A DNA stretch of 64,000 bases from Haliclystus octoradiatus (taxonomy: Eukaryota > Cnidaria > Staurozoa > Stauromedusae > Haliclystidae): positions 19,432,241 through 19,496,240 of the forward strand of contig OU744453.1 of NCBI GenBank assembly GCA_916610825.1, written 5' to 3'. Below the pieces are notes generated by a model. That model saw nothing but the letters and a program-made list of their open reading frames with translations. It did no database searches and had not been told where the DNA came from. Numbering within the stretch: position 1 is the stretch's first letter; each line of letters begins with the position of its first letter. A program made the position numbers and the translations under genes. Of the stretch, positions 23,006-34,600 are shown one piece after another.

Positions 23006-26000
23006 TTATCGGTAAGCAGTCGATGTAAAAACGTTATATGATCGGCCGGGTGATAACTGCGACAATGGAGTTTTCGGTGATGTTTCAGGGATATACGACG
23101 GACTCAAATTGAACGGTCGTCGGTCGAGTTCAGAACGAAAAACTGTAAACAAAAGACAGACAAATAGATAGTATATGACGATGATTGAAGGAGCATTACA
23201 TATAGACCGCTTTTTTGCATTATTTAAATTTAAGAAAGGTTTCGGTGAAGTAGAAAGGTAAAACGGGAGACGAAATATTAGTAGTTTTATTATCACGTAA
23301 AAATACATGTATATCAAACGGTTTAACAATTTTGAGAGAAGGAACGAGTATTTTTAAGACAGAGATAATTCATGTCAAGTCATTAAACACAATTATACAA
23401 GGTTGATTTGTATCGGTTCAAACTGGGTTGTGATAAGGGAGAGTGTAGAAAGGAGTGTGTTTCATTCATAATATCTTCAAACGCGCTTGCGGGACATCAA
23501 ATAGTCAACTTATATAGAGAGAGCTTCCTCAATGATGCAATATAGTTAAAGAGTGGAAGGGGAATATTATATGAATATTATTTTATGAGTTAACACAGAG
23601 AAGAATATTGAATAATAATAATGTGATTATACATACACCGCGGAAATAGGACATTTTGTACAGCATCCTAGCATAGTAGAAGGAGATCTGCTATGGGGAT
23701 GGGCACTGGGTGATGGGAACATCAAGACAACTATACGAGCTATAAATAAAAGTATACGTGGCCTGCTGTATACACGATCTAATGTGACATGACTTTCACA
23801 AACATTTATCATATCGATTCAGTGGTTTTAATATATTCAAGATAGTAAAAATCAATTAAATTTAATCATTACTAATCTTATGTACATCATTTCCTAAGAT
23901 TGGATCAAAATGACGCTGTCAGATTTCCATAGATAAAACGAGACGATTATACTAGTTGGATATTAAAATTTGTATACATAATACAATTACTCTCAATGGT
24001 TGAATGCTATTTTAGAACAACACGATGAGGCTGTCAAACTTATAGATACAGATATATCATTGCGATCAATTATAATTTTTGATAATTTGATTTGCAATTT
24101 CGGGAATGAAGGGGATAGAGTTGATAGTCTTGCTTTCAAAAATTATATAAATCAAATCAAGATTGTTAAACTTTACCTAAATATTTTCAAATTTAAATTT
24201 CCATAACAATAGTTAAATTATTATTTTTTCAAATTGTACTGTATTAATGGATTATGCATGGACCTTGAGAGCCGATTGGAAAAAGCTTCTCAGTAAATGT
24301 GATGTTGAATATTGATAAAAAGTTTGATATCCTAATGTTTATTAAAGTAATACTGGACTCCTTGAGTTAGTATACCCACAATGACGATCTAATGAACACG
24401 AAACAAAAATCGTACTGCCTCTATCCGCGTTCAATTGTTATTTGATGTTTGCCCGGTAACAAAAGGTTAACCTTTACATCAGAAGTTAATATAATTTCGA
24501 AACGACTCAATCTTATATTTGGTGACATCATGACATGAATTGGTTTTAATTTTTACTTTTGACGACGATCGGTCTTTGTTTCTCTCTCAATGCGGTACAG
24601 TTTTAGTTAGTTGACCTAAACTGTGAAATAGAGGGTACCTTCCAATTTGATTACATTCATTTGATAGCAAACTACTTATTTGTCTGCCTTATTAATCTAT
24701 TATTCATGTAAATGTATGGAATTACGTCAATATAGCTAATAATCAACTCTGGGTAAATACCGGAAAGCGTTGTAACACTATTCTATTCTATTTTTAGAGG
24801 GGCTAGTGGATCCTGAAAGATACCCTATGGGGTTCCATCTGGAGTATAAAAGGCACCCGATATCCTATCCAACTTCTTCCTTGAACTAATACAGTAATGC
24901 TTCATGAGTTTAATTGTGGACTGGTAACTCAGAGATAGAGTGCACGCAACGCATGGCGTAGACGGGGGGTGTAAACGGGGTTTCAATTCCTCGTCGGTGC
25001 GCATTTCATAACAATCAATTGTAATTTCAACGCATTGTCAATTTGAAATTACACGAAGAAAGTAAAGCATACGTCAGTCATATAATTAACATTCAAAATA
25101 TGAATGAAATACGACAAAAAATAGAGAAGACATATTTCAACTCACTGTGGTCTGTAGTTGGTGACCTCGTTTCAATTTGTGGTGCGAGAGGGTTGCCTCT
25201 TAGTGATGATTGTAGCTGCAACATTGAAATATAAATGATGCAATCATGTCATAATCAATTTATATGTCATAATGCTGCACGAGCGTATGGTGTGACAGTC
25301 ATACCTTAATTGGACTGATATCGATGCCACCAAATGATGAATCTAGATACTGGTTATTACGTGAGCGTTCGATACCGCTGCAAGATAAAACAAAATTAAA
25401 AATTTCATAATTACTTTACAAATTAACTACCACATTTAGTTATGGTATCTCAAATATTGATTTAAAAATATCAAATTTGCTTCAAGCACATATTCTCCCT
25501 ATCTATTTTTTGTGGGCATTTGACAACAGTTATATCAAAGGAATTTTAATTTTTATTTTGAACCTTCAGAATTTGAACTTGCGGAGAGGAGTTACAGAGG
25601 TCTATTGTTACATGTTTAGTTGAATTTAAAAAAAGTTCTTGATAAATTAAATTCGGGAATATAATTCAAACATTTTATAAACGCTCGAAACTCGCCCTAA
25701 GGTTGGTATTTATCGATGCTTAGTTAAAGGGCTGTTAAAGTCAAGGCTGATGGATTGACATTTACGGGATCTTAATGACAAACCATCACGAACTTGAACA
25801 CATTACTCTGTCAACTGAGCTCTATCTCCTCGTAAAATAAATCCCAACTATACGATAAAATAGTAAATATAGACAGGATTATACAAACGAATGATAAATG
25901 TAAACACATCTTTGCAATCTTTTGGATGGAAAGTAAGTTTACGTTGCAGGATCAGTCGAAATGTTTTTATATCAAACGAGGTTTGACAATCAGAGATTTC

Positions 26001-28689
26001 AAATGAAATTTAGAATGTTACGCTTTTATGGTTTCGTATTGTTATGCATTATTTATTTAAACTTGTGACACCTTTTGTTTGTTTTATCTCAACCTTCTGT
26101 CATTAAAAGTGCATGCAACGATCAGGGTCAAACAAAAGCAAAGTTGACCTGTGCAAACGTGACAAAGTCTGTGCAAACGTGACCGCTTAAATCGAGGATG
26201 AGCAGATTACGGACTAGTAAACTTAAGCCAGCTTAAAAATTATTTACCAAAGCCATTTTGTTTAATGAAATTGTGAAACTTTGAAGGTCATTAAAGCACG
26301 TAACACTGTCCTAAATTTGGAAAGACGTCATGTCTAGAGATGAGATTGATACTAATTTAAAAATATTGGTATAACCCCCTAAAACTGAAAACCTCCAACT
26401 AAACGTTTCCCATGGGTCAGACCCCAGGGCTCAGATAAATATCAGATATACGAGGCCCTTACTCTAAGCGTGTTGAATATTCGTTGAGATGATCTTGGGC
26501 TTTGTTTAGTTGATCTGCTAATTTCGCTGATGTCCGAATTTCACCTTGGTACAATTCCTAGAAAACAAAATTTTATAATACAAAAATCGATTACACTGTG
26601 CAGGTCCCTGTGAGAACTTTCGAGGCATTTAATGAATAACTTACTTTGAATTTTCTGCCTTCGAATTCTGTTGCTTCGTGTCTGCTTAGTCCATTGTAAA
26701 ATGACGTTTTTAAAGTGGCGATTTCATTCTATAGAGATTAACAATCAAACCATAATAATTAATTAGCGACTCTAAAATCTGTGTAGTACTATATAGTATA
26801 GTATAGTCCCATGAAAAAATCAATCAATCATATGGAAACTTTGACTAGCATATAATTATTGGACATAGTATAGAAATATTCAACATGATACTCTAAACAA
26901 CTTGGAGTCAAATATATTTTTAAATATGTACCGGAACTAGTTCCAGGCACTTTTCATTTGTATCTGAGTTTTAACAATAAGAGTCTGGCACTAGTTCCTG
27001 ACAACAAATTAAAATATTATTAGACTTAAAGCTGTTCAGAATATCATGCTGAATAATTCAAGACTATTTCCAATAATTATCTGATAGTCAAAGTGTCCAT
27101 ATAATGATTGGTTGATGTTTTCTATGGGTCTATACTACTACACAGATTGTAGATTTGCTAATTAATTATCATCAAATAAAGATAAATATGGCAAACAAGT
27201 AGGTATTTAATTATTGCTGCCAATAGCTAAAGCATTATCGTAAAATATAATTTTGAATAGAGTAAAAGCTATAGCATAAAAATAAAGATAGATAAATTCA
27301 AATAGAATTGTGATAAACACTATATGACTCTTGAAGAGTTGAAGTGACGATTCACGTTGGCAATGTTTGAGGTAAAGATGTCAGGATAATGCTATAACTT
27401 GATTTATCCGCAGAGTAATCATTATGGGAATAATTGGCATAACAATTTGAGATAAATTCAGGATTAGTGGTTTTGCCGTACCAAAAATAATTAGTTTCAA
27501 CTAAAATAGTAAAATAAACAGCACGAGAGAAGACAAACCTTGACGGTACGAATTGCTTCTTCAAAGTTTTGCCGCGATGTATTTTCTGATTTTGATCTGA
27601 CTTTTTCTAACGCTTCTCGTGCATTTACCTATACAAAGCATATGAATTTGATTTGAAACACCCTATGAATGATGACTGTCACAATGTCACACATACTGTA
27701 TAACCAAGAAAAAATTGTTATTTTTATGATTTATAGGCCAAACTTCAATAAAGAACTCCCAGAAAATGTTGAAATGTTCCATAGGATTCCACAAGGCTAA
27801 CTTTTTGCCACCAGACCCAAAAGGCATGGAATTGACAATCTCGCCTTGTGGGATCAAAGTTGAAAAGTGAATGCCATTTTTCAAGCCACACGTAGTGTTG
27901 TGAATCAGTGCACATTCGAAGATCAGTCGCAAAGGCCGCCAATCAATTTTATGCCTTTAACTGGAGCATTACCCCGGGCCCAATATGAAGGTATGTCCAC
28001 GCATAGAACACGATGGAGTCCGAACAGCTGTCATACAAAAGGATGTGATACATGTATACACAGCTGCTGCTATTATCATTAACCAGATATTCCTCATTAC
28101 TGGTTTTCTTCGAACATTTTCGAAATGTTAGATGTGTGATCTCTGAATTGATACACAGTATTCCATTGTAGTTTCTTGTTTTATCGAGTAGAGTATTTTT
28201 AGAGGCTCTATTTTGTTTACACAGAATATATAGCGCTACAGTCAAACTCGGTTAATATCCCCTCTTTTAATATTCCATCTTGCTTAAGCAATATCTCCAC
28301 ATAAAACTGATTTCTAGTTTCCATTCTCAATACAAACTCTCATAATCCTACCTCGCTTAATATCCCACTTTTCATCTATACCAGAGAGGGGATATTAAGA
28401 AAGTTCGACTGTATTATTATGTTAGGTAAGACCTTGGAAGGTCCCGACATCGAACAGCACGAGTGTAAATACCTGTTCTTCCAGTTGGCAATTAAGATCC
28501 TGCAGTCTCTTATTGATTTCAAGCCGAGCCTACAAAGGACGAGAAGATGCAAATATATAATTATGTGTAAACCAATTAATTTGTAACAACAATATGATTC
28601 AATTATGGCAGTTATCCTACCTTTGTTTCTACACCTTGTCGAAATGCTTCAACTTCACTTTTATCGATGTAATTGTTTTCATAAAATTG
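23006..28689 (-). CDS. ANKRD26: ANKRD26-like gene, segment 5: conserved C-terminal region (exons 46-52)
   Basis: Exons 28621-28689, 28473-28529, 27539-27628, 26645-26728, 26463-26557, 25305-25377 and 23006-23142. QFYENNYIDKSEVEAF, ARLEINKRLQDLNCQLEEQ and ATEFEGRKFKELYQGEIRTS align with the human ANKRD26 C-terminal segment (human RARQEIAEKLKEVN and TELEKYKQLYLEELKVRKS). Exon 51 ends in phase 0 (SPIK), but exon 52 reads well only when entered in phase 1 (FRSELDRRPFNLSPSYIPET to the stop TAA). One exon of length 1 modulo 3 is therefore missing from the model. A 49-nt candidate at 23639-23687 fits the phases but has an unconvincing, aromatic-rich translation. If exon 52 were instead entered in phase 0, the protein would stop after 12 more residues. 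Confidence 0.82.
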
Positions 28690-31600
28690 CTATTTCAATA
28701 AAAAAGAAAAATACATTTGATTATATATGTATTCAACAAATTTAATTTAAAAACATCGTGCAATAGATGGAACTACGAAAGGTAAGCTGAAACATTTTCG
28801 AAATCGCCATAAAAGTTTTTTGCGAATCCAATAAATGCAGATGGAACAATTTCCGGGGGGTAACTCCCATACTATTGGTAGACGGGGACGTTCATATATT
28901 AAGAGGGTATCCTTTACAAGAAACATTTTAAAGATAAGTTATAAAGGCATATCTTATCTTGAATATAATCATTATAGAAAATACAATTTAAAAAAATCAT
29001 TTCTCACTGCTGGATCTAGAAATAAATAAATAAATCTAGAACTAATTCTATATTGTTTACAAATTAAAAATCTGATTTAAGGTTTTACAATCTGGCAGCA
29101 CAGTTTATAATGTTGTAATGTTTATCACTTAATTAATGTTTATAATGTTTACAGAGAAGTATCACACAACCGTTGCCTGTCGTTAGTATGAAGATGGTAT
29201 GAACATAACAGTGACGGCTAGCTCCCAGTTAATTAACCCCGGGTACATCCCATAGATGGAGGTACTTTATACTCGCACATTAGACCTAATGGAGAAGAGA
29301 TACAACTAATAACAGGGGATCATACCTTTAATCGAGCAAGTTCTTCTTCTAGCATTCTATTTTCTTTAAACAATCGCTCTCTTTCGTAATTGAGGATCTA
29401 TCGTAAATAAACGCACAATCCAATTAGAAAATGGAAAAAAGTTTTAATGACACTTCAGAATAAATCTTAGGATCAGTTATATCCTCAATTCGCTTACAAA
29501 AAGGAAAGGTAAAATAAGAAAATATCAATGATAAAACGTCACCTTTTCTTTGGTTCTTGTATCCGAATGTTCTATTGAGAACAAAAAGAAACACACAATT
29601 AGAATCATTTTTACCATTATACGATTACCCGCATCAATTGATTTAATTAATCATGCTGTACTCAGTTAGAATTACAAAATTAAAAAATTGTTTCAGAAAA
29701 AGATGTCCATAAATTAGAAAGATTTTTCACACGATAAAAAAGATGCATTCAACATTATTTTAAAAAGGATTTATTACACTAAAGAAGTTATATAAAAAAA
29801 AATTTGCACAAAGTTATATAAAATATATACCTCAACAGCTTTTTCTGGTAAATCATAACCTAAAATTTTTTCTGAATTTTGAAAAGGTACCCTCTCATAT
29901 TTGAATTTCCCCAGATACCAAAAGTATGGATGTGTTACCCCTCTCGGGGTTACTATAGTTACCTTGTTGACGTTGTTTCATTGTCTCTTCAATCTTTCTG
30001 CGATCGTCTTGTTCATTTTTCAGCTTGGAATTCAAATCATCGATCTTCAACAGAACATCAAAATCATTCTCACATAACACATCACACCAGTAATAAATAA
30101 GAAAGAAGATTATCTGTGTGTGATAAAAATGTTTATAAAAATACATCATCAGCAATGTTCCTGTAGTATACCTGACGACGTAGATTAGAAGTAGCGGTTT
30201 CCATGGTAGTACGTTCTTTTTCATGTTCAATGTAAACAGCTGGTAGGCGAGAATCTGTTGTTACACTCTCCTGAAAGATGGAAAGAAAACCAATTCAATG
30301 GAACTGCACGAATACATATATATACTGTAGCTGGATTTGATTGACCTTGGCCAGTATTAATGGGCCTTAATTAATAAGCCCATTTGAGCCCAAAGTCCGA
30401 CCAGCTCTTCAGGACATCAAAAATGCAATTTAAAGCAAAGTCAGGAGACAGAATAATATAAATAAATCATTGAGACGGTATTTCCCTCTCAAAAGGCACC
30501 CGTATCACTCTCCTATTGATAGAGGAGTGGCTCCTCAAGGACTTAATTGGCAATGTGCAACGATACGCGGCAGCCACTCGTATTCCCTCTCGACATTTTT
30601 ATCTGCCATCCTTAGATGGTACTCATTTGATGTTTTGGATAAAGTCAAGGCAGAGTTGACCTTCGGGGGATTTGAGTTCGGTTGCTCTGCCGTCTGAACA
30701 AATCATTTTCTAATATAATACAAATAATATAAACACTTTACGAACACCTGTCTTTTGCGACCAAGTTAAAATCTCCACTAAATTGCTTACTTTGAGGCGA
30801 CGTTGGTATTCTTTTAACTTGCTTTTTAACATGCAAATTTCCTTTTGGTGCTCGACAGATCTGTAAAAATATTTGATGATATATTTAAGTAATTGTATGG
30901 GCAAAACATCAACTTGAGTTCTCAATGTTGAGAGCAGAGCAATATAAATAGATCAAAGATCACGAGTTTACTCCATTACTCTGAGTTTCACGTAAAGACG
31001 CTCTTCTGACGGTTTATTAAATGAAAACAAATTGTGGTATGCTCAAGTATACATGGCTGTTGATGATGTATTCATATATATTTTAATCAAGTAAATATAA
31101 AAAAATAATTACACGATTGTAATACTACTGCCAATGAACACATTAGGAAGAAGGATTATTAGCATAAATAAAAGCCTTTTTTTTTTTTGAAACAAAAGTC
31201 AATGGCAACAGTTTCTCAATTTTATTAGTAATCTCAACGTCGTTTCGGCTAATGTCTCTAGCCATTTTCAAGAGAATAAAATTTAAAAATTTAAAAAATT
31301 TTAAAATCTTAAACTCCCAAGCGGATTCAATCCGCTCAGTATTGTTTCAATTGTTAAAATATAAATTCTTAGCATACAAATTATTAAATCTATTTCATTT
31401 TTGAAACTTATATACCATGTAAATTACAAAATCTATTGAATTTAAATCTATATATTTATGTACACTTTAAAATTTTATTCTCTTGAAAATAACTAGAGAC
31501 ATTAGCCGAAACGACATTGAGATTACTAATAAAATTGAGAAACTGTTGCCATTGACTTTTGCTTTAAAAATGTTTCAAGAAGAAACTTCTAATCAAACAA

Positions 31601-34600
31601 AAGCTTATGTTATAAAGTATTTAAAAATATATTTATGAATTTGTACCTGCGTTCATACTGTTCAATTGTCACATCAATGCCTCTGCTTACGTCACGACCT
31701 TGCTTTGAGCATGCACGTTCCTATAAATGTTGTTAATCACAATGAGAAAATTGTTTATATAAATAATCAAACTAATGATCTCAAAGTATATGCCAAATGA
31801 CGAACATATATAGAAAGAGGATTTCAAACAACACTGTCGAACTAACCGCAATTAATTCGCCTTTTAAAGTTGAAATTTGTTTTTCCATTTGCACAATCTG
31901 CAAAGGGAGAGAGTGTGTCAATTGAGAGCGTTAAATATCCCGACACATATCACGATATTATTTAATTATACCTTAAACAATTTATAAACAAGAAAGTTGC
32001 TTACAGGAAAGTAGATCATATTGGATGATTAAATCATCAAATAACTTCGATCTGTTCGTTTTGATGCCCCTTGGCTTATGGTCTTTCACAATTGGGTGCA
32101 AGTAATGGCCCCGGGGGTAACTCCCATACTGCTGCTATACGGGGACGTGCCACATTTTTTGGGTCCATATTCCAGCTGAGAAATGTACTTTTTGGGTAGG
32201 AAATTTTAGAATATCAAACGTTTTGGGTCCCATTTCGATTTTCTAGAGAATTTGGGAAAAAACTGAATTTGAAGGCTGAAAACTGAAAAAAGGATTTGAA
32301 TTTTTACCCATAAAAAAGGAACATCCCCGCATAGAGCTTATATGGAAGTACCCTCCCTGCACTTTTTGAGTAGCATTTCACGTTTTTTTATAACAATTTG
32401 GGTAGCTTTTGAAGGATTTTTGGGACTTTTCGGGTACTTCACATTTTTCCAAAGTGGCACTTGGAGTTACCCCCCCCCCCCGGGGTAATGGCTATTTTTA
32501 TAAACATATATTTTCAATGCAAGATTACTTTATGAGTTAAAAAGTAGGAATATCAGTTGCTCCCTTGTGAATCATCGCCCTGTTTCGCGACCAACCGCTA
32601 TCTGTCACTATCAGGCAGCAAGAAAACATATTAACTGGAGCCAAGAGTATTAAAACAGTGAACGAATGAAATAATGATTCATACTTTTAATCCAAGTTTT
32701 GATCTTGATTTAACCTCTGCTTCCCACAATCCTCTGTGTTCTTCAACCTCTCTATCTTTTTGTACATTATTGATAGCCTCGGTTTGTAACCTTTCTTCAA
32801 GATGAACATTACTAGATTTGATGTTGGCTAACAATGACTCTAAACTTTTCCGTGCCTAACAAACAAGCACATAAATCCAACATGAACATTCAAAACCACG
32901 TGAATGGAAAACATGGACTACAGTGAATGTATTTGTACAATGGCAAGGCAATAGGTCGTGAAATCTGTGACCGTGCTTTCGTAAGATTCTACGCTTATAC
33001 ATTTTTCTAAAAGCTCGTAAGATATACGTAATGCAGAAGTTCCGAAATTGATAATCAACAAATTCTTGAAAATTGGATGAAATAGCATTTCCATTGAAAT
33101 TAGTAAAACTTGATATTATTTTTCAGCCTGAGAAAGTATAGCCTACAAATGTTTGTAAATTCGGTAGTTGTCACGACTTTGAAAACATTTTTAACTCCGT
33201 AAATAGCATTATATATACAGCGAAATATTACGTTGTAATTATACAAGAGCTGATAAGCACTGATATGCTTCTTTATAAAGCACTGATATACATACGATAT
33301 AAAATTATATGGATAGTAGAGAACCTACAAATGCAATAGTTTATAGGAAGCAAACACTGTAGTTAATAGTTACTTAAATATAAAGTTAATGAGATATACT
33401 TTTATGTTGGTGTACGTCACCTGACATTATTTATCAGCATTATTCTACTGGGAGATATTTTTAAATAAGGGGGAATGTTAAATTGTTACCGTTCTGATTT
33501 ATTGCCCGCAAGGTTATTTTTATACTTTACAAAAGTTTAAACCGCCCTGTTTTTGAAGATTTAATTTATATTAAATATGCCTGTCTACTCAATAAAGCCA
33601 CATATCTTCTAAAGAATACCTCTGAATATCCAATAATTGTGGGATCGTGTAATAAACTACATCCATCGTAATCAATGCTGCTATCCTCCTTTTCAGATGA
33701 TAATGCAGACGCCATTTTGAAAATAAAATGAATGAATGTTGGAACTACTACTAACAGGTGCCTTTCTCAGCTGGGCAGCTACTAAGGTCAAAAGCTGATA
33801 TGATTATATCTAACTGGTACACAAACGGTCGATACGAGAGCAGAAGTAACACATTAGGATTGACAAACCAAGGGGAAAATTCATTCTGCCAATTGGCGAG
33901 CAACAATTGAATAAGCTATACAGAGTTCACTTTAGCTCAAGTTTAACGAGACCACAATCGCGACTATCAGACGGTTTCTGGATTTCATCACTTCGAGGAC
34001 CATGTATGTCATGTATTCCAGTTAGCTTGAAGACGAAATCTCCTTTTGAAAATCGCAGGGGAGTAAAAATCAAACTCTATCGCCTTGCATATAAGGTACC
34101 TAGGGCAACCGGATCACTTTTCCATTTCTAAAGAAGTGAATTGTCTTTTCTCAGTTCAATGGAATATGTTTATTACTGATCTCAGCTTCAAAACTGCAGA
34201 TACATTTTAACAAATTTCATGGCAGATGTAACACCAATATGACGGCTATAGTACGAGGACTTGCCACTTTTATGGGTCATTCAAGCTAAGAAAAGTACTT
34301 TTGGGTCCTTTTTTACTTTCTAGAGAGCTTTGAAATTTGAAGAACTTCACAACATTTTTTGGGTACTTCACATTTTTCCAAAGTGGCACCCCCCTGCCCA
34401 AGCAAAGCTGCTGTTACTCCCGGGCTTATCCACAGGAATCGGTCTGACGGACGTTGGATAATGCAATATCTATAACCTGACTGTCATGCGAGAGATAAAT
34501 TAAAAGATTATGGTTAAAGATCTATTTTAGAGATTATTAATATTATAAGCTATAAAAATCAAGTTTAACAAAGTAATATAACCGGATTAAAGGATTACCG

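Noticed and set aside
23639-23687. 49-nt exon candidate before the last ANKRD26-like exon
   Set aside because: Phases fit, but the translation (ISFYYARMLYKMSYFR) is unlike the charged neighbourhood. Kept only as a possibility.
24000-24206. 68-codon open frame on the plus strand
   Set aside because: Antisense within a large intron, AT-rich, no family resemblance and no splice sites of quality.
30470-30697. 75-codon open frame on the plus strand
   Set aside because: It is a frame through a tRNA-derived SINE copy.
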